A program made the translations under genes and the position numbers. 64,000 bases of DNA from Blepharisma stoltei (lineage: Eukaryota > Ciliophora > Heterotrichea > Heterotrichida > Blepharismidae): contig CAJZBQ010000011.1 in NCBI GenBank assembly GCA_914767885.1, positions 930,001 to 994,000 on the forward strand, in the 5' to 3' direction. A model generated the notes under the pieces. That model had not been told where the DNA came from, ran no database searches, and saw only the letters and a program-made list of their open reading frames with translations. Each line of letters starts with the position of its first letter. The stretch's first letter is position 1. Of this stretch, positions 34,046-44,359 are shown one piece after another.

Positions 34046-34253
34046 TTGCTCAATGCAAGCTTTAATCTGCAGTATTGCTAGTGCGACATTTGCTAATGAA
34101 ATTTGGCCTAGAGACATTTCAAAAAAATTTAATGCTTCTTTTTAATTACCCTATGAAATCCTATTTTATGGAACAAAAACTATAAGCCAGCAAAAAACGT
34201 TTTATATAAAATATTATATGTATATGTCAAAATCTTTTAGCTAATTCTCTATA
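34046..34253. mobile_element. TA-bounded insertion, present in one of two duplicated spacers
   Basis: 208 bp including one TA (TA at 34044-34045 and 34252-34253). The sister spacer at about 31139 has the uninterrupted sequence CAATAATTTTAAACAGC, so the empty site is directly visible. AT-rich and noncoding. Confidence 0.8.
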
Positions 34254-34969
34254 ATTTTAAACAGCTTCCATTTATTATGATTCCCAATTTGATTTGTTTA
34301 CTTCAAAAAATAAAAAATTAAAATTAATTTTAAAAAAATACCCTACGAACAAATGATTTTTACCATTGAAAGAGTTAATGCCTATGGCTAAAAATTTTGG
34401 TAAATTGCCCCGAGAAAATGCATTACTATTATAAAACGCAAAGCTAATGGCATAGAGCTAATATTCCTTGAACTCAACCGACTATATTATAGCACAATCT
34501 TAATGATTATTTCATTCTTTATTTCATATCTTAATTTTAAATAAATTATAAACTGAGTTTGCTACTTCAACTTCTCCCATTTCTCTAATAATACTCTTCT
34601 TGCGTACATTCTATTTTTTAGTTTCTTTATTTTCAAATATCAATTATTAAGCCCTTTGCACCGTTTGCTATTTTCCGTTCAGAGACTCCAAGGAGAATAA
34701 AAATAATTTCTTTATTCAGAGAGAGTTAATGTTTTGATGAAAATTTTTTTGTGGTTACCTGAAGAAGACTTTATTTCTTTCTATAATTTTTACTTTTTTA
34801 TTGGGTTAAATTCCAAAATTATCACAATGCATTTTGTCTTGCTCAAGCAAGCAATTTTGATCAAAAATTTTTAAATAGGACATATTTCTAAAATGAATAT
34901 TTTCTGATATATAGATTTATTATTTTAATTGCAATTAATTTAAGAGTTTTAAATTCTTCCAGGTTCGAT

Positions 34970-35335
34970 GCACCTAATTTAGGGTAGTAGCTGCCACTCC
35001 GTAAAATGCCGTCTACTCTAAGACTTTAATTGCAACTACTAGAGTCTTGTCGATTAGAAAGACTCCCTTGTTGCCACACCGATGGGTGCATTGAAATCAC
35101 CAAACTATCCCTACCAAGGAAAAAAGTAATCACGACCTTTGAAACTGGCAAGGATCAGCCCTGATTACTAATACTTGGTCAAGTATCATCAGCTGACTCC
35201 CAAGGTTTACCCACCCCATGCAGCTGCTCAAGGCTTGCTAAGGTTTAGAATTAAAGGCCTGAGCCCGATCTTAAAGTTATAAAGAAACTTTTGGGACTAA
35301 CGTTGCTCGTTGTCTTCAAGGACACAGTTATTCAC
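34970..35335. repeat. GC-rich island, probable retroposon-like element
   Basis: Base composition changes sharply from the AT-rich surroundings, and the stretch has class C style (GGTTCGATGCACC near its start, ACTCCC and GACTCCCAAGG later). I cannot identify target duplications or an ORF. Confidence 0.4.
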
Positions 35336-35699
35336 TGTCAGATATTAATTATTATGTGTGTAATTCTTAGAATTATTGCTTATTAATTATTCTGAAACAT
35401 TTTTCAAACAAAAATAATATTCTAAAAATTTAGAATTTTTTTTGTCATTGTTAAATGGGAAGCTAGCACATGCTTTTTAATTTCTTCTTCCATTTTTAGA
35501 CAAAAATATAATGATTATTGTAGCTAATAAATCATCTAAAAATAAGTGAGTATATCTCTGATACTTATAGTTCAAATAAGATATCAAAATAGGTTATTGT
35601 TCGTAATTACAAAAATAATTCTGATTATCTATACTCCTTTAAGAAAAATATGCCCTATGAAACCATTGCTCATTGGCACTGAACTACTATTTATAATGT

Positions 35700-36005
35700 T
35701 GTTTTTCCAAGTTGGGCTATCTCTGCAGGTTTGAGATATTCTTTACACGAACCTTGGATTCCTAGGATAGGGCAGCCCGTTGTGGAAAAGAAAACTGAAG
35801 AGCATAGACTGCATTAGGTTTTTGTGATTCAAGGTGGGCAGAAAGGTGGATCTGAGGTAAGATGGAAGGAAGTCCGCAGCTCATTAACTCGAATGGAGAA
35901 TATCAAGTCTATATGCATAGCACATCGAAAACAGCGCTCTTGCAAAATAATAAGTGTGAGATTTGCATGCACACTAACTTGTGAGCTAGTGGCGGCTCTA
36001 TAAAG
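35700..36005. repeat. GC-rich island of unknown nature
   Basis: About 300 bp richer in G than the flanks, with no open frame, no recognisable tRNA or rRNA signature and no visible target duplication. Possibly another class C relic. Confidence 0.3.
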
Positions 36006-36142
36006 ATATTTTTAGCTTTGCCGTATCACGAAATTTTAAATAATTTCTCTTTAGCTATACTCACTTCAAAATAATTTCTTCAATAAAAATTCGCCATATT
36101 ACAGGCGATATGGAGATAAAATCCTTGAGGCGAAATAATAAA

Positions 36143-37066
36143 ATGAAATATCTTTCATTTATATCACTCTTTGCCCTAGTTCTATCAGGGCCTACAGTTC
36201 AGCTTAAAGACTCAGATCTTGCTATCCCACAAGAAATGATTGATGAAATCAACAGAGTCCAAGACTCCTGGATTGCATCTTCTAAGTGGGTTGGTAACAT
36301 GACAATTGCTGAAGCCAAGCATAAAGCATCCACAATATCTAAACCTCGACCATTTCCAGCAAAAGAAATTGGTGCATTATCAGACTACCTTTCAATTCCA
36401 GCCTCCTTCGATGCAAGAACAAAATGGCCAAACTGCATTCACCCAATCCGTAACGATGATTTATGCGATGCTGGCTGGGCGTTTGGAGCTACTGAAACTC
36501 TGTCTGACAGATTTTGCATTGCTTCAAATGGCAAAATTAACATTGTTTTGTCACCACTATATCTGATAGTATGTGATATTTCATATGACGATAGATGCAG
36601 CTTCGGTAGTCCTGATTCTGTTTGGAATTTCATGAAAAATTATGGAGTACCTACAGAATCATGCCTTCCTTATAATGTATTAGATACAGATGAAATGTGC
36701 CCTAATTCTTGCTGGTTAGGAAACGATTTCCAATTCTATAAGGCTGCGACTGTGAACTCATTCAATGGTACAGCAGCGATCCAGGCTGAAATATTAGCAA
36801 ATGGGCCAGTTGAAGTTATTTTTACCATGTATCAAGATTTGTTGTCCTATAAGGGAGGCATTTATAAGCATACAACAGGTGATTCTTTAGGAACTACCTG
36901 TGTGAAGGTAGTCGGGTGGGGAAATCAAAGTGGAACTAATTACTGGATTGCTGCTAACTCTTGGGGAACTCGTTGGGGTTTACAAGGATACTTTTGGATT
37001 GCTTTTGGGGAGGGCGGGATTGGTAAACAAGCTGTAGCTGGGACTCCATATATTAAAGGCCTATAG
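36143..37066 (+). CDS. CB11, cathepsin B-like pseudoprotease, uninterrupted
   Basis: I take the ATG at 36143 (MKYLSFISLF) rather than the in-frame ATG at 36110, because it gives the same signal peptide start as the paralogues. TAG at 37064-37066, 307 residues, no IES. The nucleophile is Gly (LCDAGWAFGA), the His region reads GTTCVKVVGWG, and the Asn is kept (ANSWGTRWG). Unlike CB1-CB10 it uses no TGA. The sequence is intermediate between the dead clade and the active copies that follow. Confidence 0.88.
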   Translation: MKYLSFISLFALVLSGPTVQLKDSDLAIPQEMIDEINRVQDSWIASSKWVGNMTIAEAKHKASTISKPRPFPAKEIGALSDYLSIPASFDARTKWPNCIHPIRNDDLCDAGWAFGATETLSDRFCIASNGKINIVLSPLYLIVCDISYDDRCSFGSPDSVWNFMKNYGVPTESCLPYNVLDTDEMCPNSCWLGNDFQFYKAATVNSFNGTAAIQAEILANGPVEVIFTMYQDLLSYKGGIYKHTTGDSLGTTCVKVVGWGNQSGTNYWIAANSWGTRWGLQGYFWIAFGEGGIGKQAVAGTPYIKGL

Positions 37067-37889
37067 CATTCATTAATCTAATACGCCTCATTTAAAATAC
37101 TTTGTGTTTTAAAATTTTTATATAAAATTGCATATTCAGATACCCTAAGCCAAACAAAAGTGTAGATGCAAATCAATTTGCCCGAAAAAAAACTTTTCTA
37201 ATATTTACAAAAATATCATAGAAGTGAATCAAAAGTGGTAAGATGAATTTTCAAATCTATAACATGATAATTTATCATAAATCTAATAAATTTTTAATCT
37301 AAAGATTTTTATTTTATGTTTTACTGTTTGGTTTTGAAATATCGCAGGGCAATAACCGCAGCTACTGATTAAGTAGATTAAAAAGCATGCATTATATCTA
37401 ATACCCTTGAAATCATTAAAGAAGCTTAAATATCTTTCAAAATCCTTTTAGTTGATTCAAGTTAAACTAATTTCCGCTATTTTAATTATTGTATTACGAA
37501 AATTCATTGCTCCAGCAATATTAAGTATATTTATAAATCAATTGTTTGAGAAGATATAGCATAGGCATCCTTAATACTCTCTATATGAGCTAACCTGCAC
37601 TTTTATCTGTAGATATTACACTAGAAAATCAATTGCTATGAAAGTTTAAAAGTAAGCAAAAAATGCACTAATTTATCTGTCTGCTTATCAATTTAATCTC
37701 ATTTAAATATTGACAGAATGGCACTGTGTGCAGAGATGGCTCCTATGCAACGATTATATATATTTTTGCTATCTAATATTTCTTTCATTCTTTTCTCTAG
37801 TCTCTTTTATCATCAAAACTCTATTACGTCATTTGAACATCCATATTTTCGCTGATCTGGGGAAGAAATTCTAGTGGTGTCCTTATAAA
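37067..37889. other. array spacer between CB11 and CB12
   Basis: AT-rich unique-looking DNA. No ORF, RNA gene or recognisable element. Confidence 0.6.
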
Positions 37890-39089
37890 ATGAAATATTT
37901 TGCTTTTGCAGCTCTCATTGTTTTAGCCTTGTCAGGACCTGCAATTGAACTTAAAGACTCAGACCTTGTATGTCCTCAAGAAATGATTGACGAAATCAAC
38001 AGCATCCAAGATTCATGGACTGCATCTTCTGAATGGGTTGGCCAAATGACCGTTGCCGAAGCCAAGCTTAAAGCTTCTTCAATCTCAAGACCTAGAGAAT
38101 TCCCAGAAAAAGATTGGGGTGCACTAATAAACTACTTCTCGGCTCCAGCTTCATTCGATTCAAGACAACAGTGGCCTGGATGCGTTCATCCAATCCTTAA
38201 CCAAGAGCAGTGCGGATCCTGCTGGGCATTTGGAGCAAGTGAAGCTCTCTCAGATAGACTTTGCATTGCTACTAACGGAACAGTCAATGTCACTTTGTCC
38301 AGATTTAAATCTTTGTTTGGGGATAATTAACTTTATCGATTTCTCCATCTTTTTATAATTAAAAGAGTTAGACTTTCAAAAAAAGGCAGGAGAAAAAATG
38401 CACATGAGAGCTAATATTATAAAATAAAAATATCCCCATTTGTCCCCACAATATCTTGTATCTTGCGATTCTCAAAACTACGGATGCAACGGTGGTTACG
38501 CAGACCTTGCCTGGAGATTCATGAAAGATACCGGAGTTCCAACATACTCATGTGTTCCTTATATTGCAGCAGACGGAACTTGCCCTACCAAATGCGCTGA
38601 TGGATCTGCCCTTCAATTCTACAAGGCTACATCTGTAAACACATACAGTGGCCCATCATCTATCCAAGCTGCAATTTTGGCAGGAGGCCCAGTTGAAGTT
38701 ACCTTCCAAGTTTACAAAGACTTCATGTCATACTCTGGTGGTATCTACAAGCACACCAAGGGAGAATTTGTCGGAAACCACTGCGTCAAAATCATCGGAT
38801 GGGGAAACCAAAGTGGAACCAACTATACTTCGGAACCACTTTCAGCTACCATTTTCCTTATAGCAACTCTTGGTAGCTATTATCAATATTTTATTTCAAG
38901 CTATAGAAATGGCTTATTTTGATAGAAAATTTTTGAAGGTAAGAGTGGCCTAGGTAAACGACAAGCGTATTCAAAGTATACTGGATTGTTGCTAACTCTT
39001 GGGGAACTTCTTGGGGTCTTCAAGGATTCTTCTGGATTGCCTTCGGACAATGCGGAATTGATAGTCAAGGTGTAGCTGGAAGCGCTTAA
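37890..39089 (+). CDS. CB12, cathepsin B-like cysteine protease, catalytically complete, two IESs
   Basis: ATG 37890, TAA 39087-39089. Removing 38301-38445 and 38826-38980 leaves 900 nt (299 residues). Signal peptide ([17 protein letters not shown]), propeptide, then the C1A domain: nucleophile Cys111 in [12 protein letters not shown], His in [12 protein letters not shown], Asn in ANSWGTSWG. No cathepsin B occluding loop is visible between the CNGGY and VPY motifs, so endopeptidase rather than dipeptidyl-carboxypeptidase activity is likely. It should act in lysosomes or food vacuoles or be secreted. First of three active copies. Confidence 0.93.
38301..38445. mobile_element. IES in CB12 with a 7-bp duplication and no TA junction
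   Basis: 145 bp including one TTTGTCC copy (38294-38300, 38439-38445). The inverted motif TGGGGATA / TATCCCCA lies near the ends. Removing it restores [10 protein letters not shown], identical to CB13 and CB14 in the core. An alternative TA-TA excision would also be in frame but would insert about 10 foreign residues. Confidence 0.78.
38826..38980. mobile_element. TA-bounded IES in CB12
   Basis: 155 bp including one TA (38824-38825, 38979-38980). Ends TATACTTCGGAA and, inverted, TATACTTTGAA. Excision restores [12 protein letters not shown] precisely. Confidence 0.88.
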
Positions 39090-39370
39090 GTTTAAAGCTA
39101 AATAACATTTAAGATTGAAATAATCTTTTCGTCTCTTACTAAATTAAGCATTTAAGATGCTTTTTAAACGTAATAGGCAATTAACTATTCACTGGTTATA
39201 AATAAGGCTAGAATATAGTATATGCTACCGATTTTATTAACTTAAAAGAGCCTCGTTATATCTCAATATTTTTTATTTGAAACCTTAATTTTAATCTGCA
39301 GACAATGCCCACCTTTCAAAAATAATTTAGGTTTTTGATATCTGGGGAAAAATTAATTGGTGAAATAAAA

Positions 39371-40543
39371 ATGAAATATCTTGTCATTGCTTCACTTATT
39401 GCTCTTGCAATCTCAGGACCCACAGTCACGTTTAAAAACGCATCCCCAGCTTTAAAAGACTCAGATCTTGTTGCACCGCAAGAAATGATTGATCTTATTA
39501 ATCAAAGCCAAGACTCTTGGACTGCATCAGCCGATTGGGTCGGCCAAATGACTATTGGAGATGCCAAAAGCTATGCATCTGCTAGTGGAGAGCCAAGAAG
39601 TTTCCCAGAAAAAGACTGGGGTGCACTTTTAGACAGCGTCACACCTCCATCTTCTTTTGATTCAAGACAGCAATGGCCAAACTGTATTCATCCAATTCTT
39701 AACCAAGAACAATGCGGATCATGCTGGGCATTTGGCGCTACAGAAGCTCTTTCAGACAGACTTTGTATAGCTTCAAAAGGCTCAATCAATGTTGTTCTGT
39801 CTCCTCAGTACCTTCTTGAATGTGATAAAGAAAACTTCGCTTGCAATGGAGGAATTGCAGATTTGGCTTGGCTCTGGATGAAGGACCATGGTGTTCCTAC
39901 CTACTCTTGCGTTCCTTACTTACTCTACACTCCTAGAAAAAAATAAGCCATTGGGAAATCCTATTCTTTGGTTAAAATCCTTAGATGAGTGATTTTTGAT
40001 ATATAAGTTATTAGCAAATCTAATTGATTCTATTTATTAATTAATTTTGAATTCCAATTTTTGCAAAATTTGTACATTTCAATGTATAAAATATTATGAA
40101 AAGAAATTAAACACCTCTATGAGCGAGCAAATTTTATTTTGCTCTCTCATTTTTAAGGGTGGGGGTTAGGACAAGACTCAACCTGCCCAACTGCTTGCTC
40201 TAATGGATCCCAATTGCAAGTTTATAAGGCTTCATCTGTAAACACATACAGTGGACCATCATCAATGCAAGCTGCTATTCTTGCTGGAGGCCCAATTGAA
40301 GTCACTTTCCAAGTTTATCAAGATTTCATGACTTACTCTGGAGGAATTTACAAGCACACTACTGGAAACTTTTTAGGAAACCACTGCGTTAAGGTTGTTG
40401 GCTGGGGGACACAGAATGGAACCAACTACTGGGTTGTGGCTAACTCTTGGGGAACTTCCTGGGGTATTCAAGGATTCTTCAATATTGCCTTCGGACAATG
40501 CGGAATTGATAGTCAAGCTGTGGCAGGAACTCCTCTAGTTTAG
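39371..40543 (+). CDS. CB13, cathepsin B-like cysteine protease, catalytically complete, one MITE IES
   Basis: Start at ATG 39371 (MKYLVIASL), which places the signal peptide as in the paralogues; an in-frame ATG 36 bp upstream is less likely. TAG at 40541-40543. Removing 39923-40168 leaves 927 nt (308 residues). The triad is intact: [33 protein letters not shown]. It has a short extra propeptide segment (TFKNASPAL) absent from its neighbours. Its 3' part was later copied to 42216-42662. Confidence 0.92.
39923..40168. mobile_element. class A MITE-type IES in CB13
   Basis: 246 bp including one TTA (39920-39922, 40166-40168). The right end holds the hairpin ATGAGCGAGCAAA...TTTGCTCTCTCAT and GGGTGGGGG, a diverged class A terminus in reverse orientation. 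The left end is degenerate (CTCTACACTCC). Excision rejoins VPYL to GQDSTCP. Confidence 0.88.
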
Positions 40544-40750
40544 ATATTTAATATCAATTTGCCTTTAATATGTCTTTTTGTTCTCTGTTATTAAATTTGA
40601 TAACAGTATTCAAATTTAGCACTTAATAATAAGGGTATTGGCAATTTTCTATTTAATATAGATGCAAAAATTTAACAGATAAAATAAATTGTCTTTCTAC
40701 CTGCATTAATCCGATTAATTAAGAAGATAAGTTATGGGGAAACAATAAAT

Positions 40751-41656
40751 ATGAAAAACATCATTTTGCTAGGCTTTGTCTTAGCTGCATTTGCAAGTCC
40801 AGCTTTTAGACTTAGAGATTCTGACCTTGTGATGACACAAGAGCAAATAGACCGCATCAATCAAAGCCAAGATTTATGGACAGCCTCCTCTGATTGGGTT
40901 GGTGCCATGACAATTGGAGAAGCCAGACAATACGCCTCAGCCGAAATTATCTACAACCACTTCCCAGAAAAACATTGGGGAAAGCTCTTAGACCACTTGC
41001 AAGTCCCATCTGCTTTTGACGCTAGACAAAAATGGCCTTCTTGCATTCATCCAATCCTTAATCAAGGAGATTGCGGCTCTTGTTGGGCTTTTGGAGCAAG
41101 TGAAGCTCTTTCAGACAGACTCTGCATTTTTTCAAACAGCACAATAAATGTTGTCCTTTCCCCTCAATATCTGGTTAATTGTGACAGTGTAAGCTATGGC
41201 TGTGGCGGTGGATATGCCGTTTATGCTTGGGATTTCATGCAATCTAATGGCATCCCAACCCAAACTTGTACCCCATATGCTGCTGTAAATCAAGTTTGCG
41301 TTAATAAATGCTCCAATGGATCTACTATGAGATATTATAAGGCTGCATCTGTGAGTACTTTCAGCTCACCCGCATCAATTCAGGCAGAGGTTCTGCAAAA
41401 TGGCCCAATAGAAGTTTCTTTCCAGGTTTACCAAGATTTCTATGCATATACAAGTGGTGTTTATAAGCACACCAATGGACAATTTGTTGGCAATCACTCA
41501 GTCAAAATTATTGGATGGGGAGTTCAAGGTCAAACTAATTATTGGATTGTTGCTAACTCTTGGGGTGCTACCTGGGGTATGAATGGATTCTTCTGGATTG
41601 CTTTTGGAGAGTGTGGAATCGATAGTAATGGTGTTGCTGGACTTCCTGCAGTCTAA
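40751..41656 (+). CDS. CB14, cathepsin B-like cysteine protease, catalytically complete, uninterrupted
   Basis: ATG 40751, TAA 41654-41656, 301 residues, no intron or IES. Signal peptide MKNIILLGFVLAAFASP, propeptide, then nucleophile Cys111 in [12 protein letters not shown], His in VGNHSVKIIGWG and Asn in ANSWGATWG. It belongs to a different subfamily from CB12 and CB13 (MTQEQIDRINQSQ propeptide, IIYNHFPEKHWG) and is the parent type of CB15 and CB16. Confidence 0.95.
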   Translation: MKNIILLGFVLAAFASPAFRLRDSDLVMTQEQIDRINQSQDLWTASSDWVGAMTIGEARQYASAEIIYNHFPEKHWGKLLDHLQVPSAFDARQKWPSCIHPILNQGDCGSCWAFGASEALSDRLCIFSNSTINVVLSPQYLVNCDSVSYGCGGGYAVYAWDFMQSNGIPTQTCTPYAAVNQVCVNKCSNGSTMRYYKAASVSTFSSPASIQAEVLQNGPIEVSFQVYQDFYAYTSGVYKHTNGQFVGNHSVKIIGWGVQGQTNYWIVANSWGATWGMNGFFWIAFGECGIDSNGVAGLPAV

Positions 41657-41837
41657 ATAATCAAGAAATTATTATTATAAAAGACTTATTTATAAAATAT
41701 TGGAACTAAAAATAGGATATTTAAGCGAGAGTTATGATAGATTTTCTAATAATTTAATAGGCATGCATAAATAAAAAAAATTATGATTTTTACACATATG
41801 ATTAGCCCCTATAAGAAGATTATCAAATTCTAAATTT

Positions 41838-42044
41838 ATGGCACAAAAAGAACCCCCACCGTTTATTTGCTTGATATCAGAAAGCGAAAGTGGGACTGAT
41901 AAATCAAAAAGCCAAAGCTCATCATTAAGATCTAAACAAAAGTAAAGTGCTACATCAACTTCTAAGAAAAACAAAAAATCAGAATCAAAACCCAAGAAAA
42001 GCAAAAGTTCTAAATCAGTCTCTAAGTCCCCTCAGCAAAAATAA
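41838..42044 (+). pseudogene. truncated copy 1 of the zinc-finger-like gene 5' end
   Basis: Matches the first 69 codons of the gene at 45445-46494 but has TAA in place of an AAA codon (RSKQK then stop). Homology continues into the left half of that gene's MITE up to TTTAACAGAAC (about 42158) and then stops. It is a by-product of the tandem duplication. Confidence 0.85.
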
Positions 42045-42300
42045 TTTATTCACTCATAAGGGGATTTAATTTTTTCGAAATTAAAATCCTATTTACAAAA
42101 GTAGAAATAAAAATAATTGAATTTTTTAAATTTCAAGCTGTTTAAAATTTAACAGAACGGGTTCACTCAGACTCAAGATCCAATGCTTGAAAACCGGCTC
42201 CTGGGAACCGACTTTCAAGCAAAAATAAATTAAACATCTCTATGAGCGAGCAAATTTATTTTGCTCTCTCATTTAATGGGTGGGGGTTAGGACAAGACTC
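42045..42300. mobile_element. chimeric class A MITE at a duplication breakpoint
   Basis: The left part (to about 42158) matches the MITE in the zinc-finger-like gene (45633 onwards). The right part (from about 42224, TTAAACATCTCTATGAGCGAG) matches the MITE in CB13 (40105-40168). About 65 bp of unrelated sequence with a CTTGAAA/TTTCAAG inverted repeat lies between. This is the join expected if two MITE copies recombined. Confidence 0.7.
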
Positions 42301-42662
42301 AACCTGCCCAACTGCTTGCTCTAATGGATCCCAATTGCAAGTTTATAAGGCTTCATCTGTAAACACATACAGTGGACCATCATCAATGCAAGCTGCTATT
42401 CTTGCTGGAGGCCCAATTGAAGTCACTTTCCAAGTTTATCAAGATTTCATGACTTACTCTGGAGGAATTTACAAGCACACTACTGGAAACTTTTTAGGAA
42501 ACCACTGCGTTAAGGTTGTTGGCTGGGGGACACAGAATGGAACCAACTACTGGGTTGTGGCTAACTCTTGGAAACTTCCTTGGTATTCAAGGATTCTTCA
42601 ATATTGCCTTCGGACAATGCGGAATTGATAGTCAAGCTGTGGCAGGAATTCCTCTAGTTTAG
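42216..42662 (+). pseudogene. 3' fragment of CB13
   Basis: It carries the right half of the CB13 MITE followed by codons from GQDSTCP to the TAG at 42660-42662. One or more deletions around NSWKLPWYS (near 42570) shift the frame. No signal peptide, propeptide or nucleophile region is present, so it cannot encode a protease. Confidence 0.9.
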
Positions 42663-42888
42663 ATATTTAATATCAATTTGCCTTTAATATGTCTTTTGTG
42701 CTATGTTATTAAATTTGATAACTGTCTTCAAATTTAATACCTAATAATAAGGGCATTGGCAATTTTCCATTTAATATAGATTATATTCTATGCAAAATTT
42801 AATAGATAAAATAAACTGACTTTCTACCTGCATTAATACATAACATTATGAAATTAATTAAGAAGATAAGTTATGGGGAAACAATAAT

Positions 42889-43792
42889 ATGAAAAGCATC
42901 ATTTTCTTAGGCTTCGTCTTAGCTGCATTTGCAAGTCCAGCTTTTAGACTTAGAGATTCTGACCTTGTGATGACACAAGAGCAAATAGACCACATAACCA
43001 AAGCCAAGATTAATGGACTGCCTCCTCTGATTGGGTTGGTTCCATGACAATTGGAGAAGCCAGAAAATACGCCTCAACCAAAATCATCTACAACGACTTC
43101 CCAGAAAAAATTGGGGAAAGCTCTTAGACCACTTGCAAATCCCATCTGCTTTTGACGCTAGACAAAAATGGCCTTCTTACATTCATCCAATCCTTAATCA
43201 AGGAAATTGCAGCTCTGATTGGGCTTTTGGAGTCAGTGAAGTTCTTTCAGACAGATTCTGTATTTTTTCAAATAGCACAATAAATGTTGTCCTTTCCCCT
43301 CAATATCAGATGAATTGTGACCATAATAGTTATGGCTGCTTGAATGGAAGTCCCTATTTAGCTTGGAAATACATGAGAGATTATGGCATCCCATCCCTAG
43401 CTTGTACCCCATATGCTGGTGTACAACAAGGTTGCGTTAAAGTATGCTCCGATGGATCTCCTATGAGATATTATAAGGCTGCATCTTTTTATACTCTCAG
43501 TAAACCTGCATCAATTCAGGCAGAGGTTCTGCAAAATGGCCCAATAGAAGTTTCTTTCCAGGTTTACCAAGATTTTTATGCATATAAGAGTGGTGTTTAT
43601 AAGCACACCACTGGAAAATTGGTTAGTCGTCACTCAGCCAAAATTATTGGATGGGGAGCTCAAGGGGAAACTAATTATTGGATTGTTGCTAACTCTTGGG
43701 GTGATACTTGGGGTATGAATGGATACTTCTGGATTGCTTTTGGAGATTATGGAATTAATAATACTGGTGTTGCTGGACTTCCTGCAGTCTAA
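42889..43792 (+). pseudogene. CB15, frameshifted cathepsin B-like copy lacking the nucleophile
   Basis: Homology from ATG 42889 to TAA 43790-43792. Two single-base deletions relative to CB14 (near 42996 and 43107) shift the propeptide frame, and neither is cured by a visible IES. The mature domain is open: nucleophile replaced by Asp (NCSSDWAFGVS), His retained (SRHSAKIIGWG), Asn retained (ANSWGDTWG). The loss of Cys is independent of that in CB1-CB11 because the substituted residue and the subfamily differ. Confidence 0.85.
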
Positions 43793-44359
43793 ATAATCAA
43801 GAAATTATTATTATAAAAGACTTATTTATAAAATATTGGAACTAAAAATAGGATATTTAAGCGAGAGTTATGATAGATTTTCTAATAATTTAATAGGCAT
43901 GCATAAATAAAAAAAATTATGATTTTTACACATATGATTAGCCCCTATAAGAAGATTATCAAATTCTAAATTTATGGCACAAAAAGAACCCCCACCGTTA
44001 TTTGTTTGATATCAGAAAGCGAAAGTGGGACTGATAAATCAAAAAGCCAAAGCTCATTATCAAGATCTAAATAAAAGATAAATGCCACATCAGCTCCTAA
44101 GAAAAACAAAAAATCAGAATCAAAACCCAAGAAAAGCAAAAGTTCTAAATCAGTCTCTAAAGAATTATGCAAATTTCGAATGAGATGAAGATGTGATGTT
44201 GACAATAATGGATTTATCTAAGGGTATAGACAATTTACCATTTAATATAGATTATATTCTATGCAAAATTTAATAGATAAAATAAACTGGCTTTCTACCT
44301 GAATTAATGCATAGCATTATGAGATTGATTAAGAAGATAAGTTATGGGGAAACAATAAT
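43793..44359. other. array spacer between CB15 and CB16
   Basis: Begins with the CB14-type 3' flank, includes truncated copy 2 of the zinc-finger-like gene (43974-44162), then repeats the CB15 upstream region. Confidence 0.65.
43974..44162 (+). pseudogene. truncated copy 2 of the zinc-finger-like gene 5' end
   Basis: Matches the start of the gene at 45445 but has lost one T near 43998 (CCGTTATTTG), which shifts the frame, and has a stop in the Lys/Ser-rich region. Homology ends abruptly at TCTCTAA, which is exactly where the MITE begins in the intact gene. Confidence 0.85.

Larger units (their letters stand above)
33596..36142. other. large array spacer between CB10 and CB11
   Basis: The first about 1.1 kb repeats the spacer after CB9, with a 208-bp extra insertion (34046-34253). 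It then contains two GC-richer noncoding islands (about 34970-35335 and 35700-36005). The last 50 bp holds a diverged leader motif (CGCCATATTACAGGCGATATGG) before CB11. No gene can be supported. Confidence 0.6.

Noticed and set aside
36110-36142. Upstream in-frame ATG for CB11
   Set aside because: It would put a basic 11-residue extension before the signal peptide. All paralogues start at the MKYL/MRYL position.
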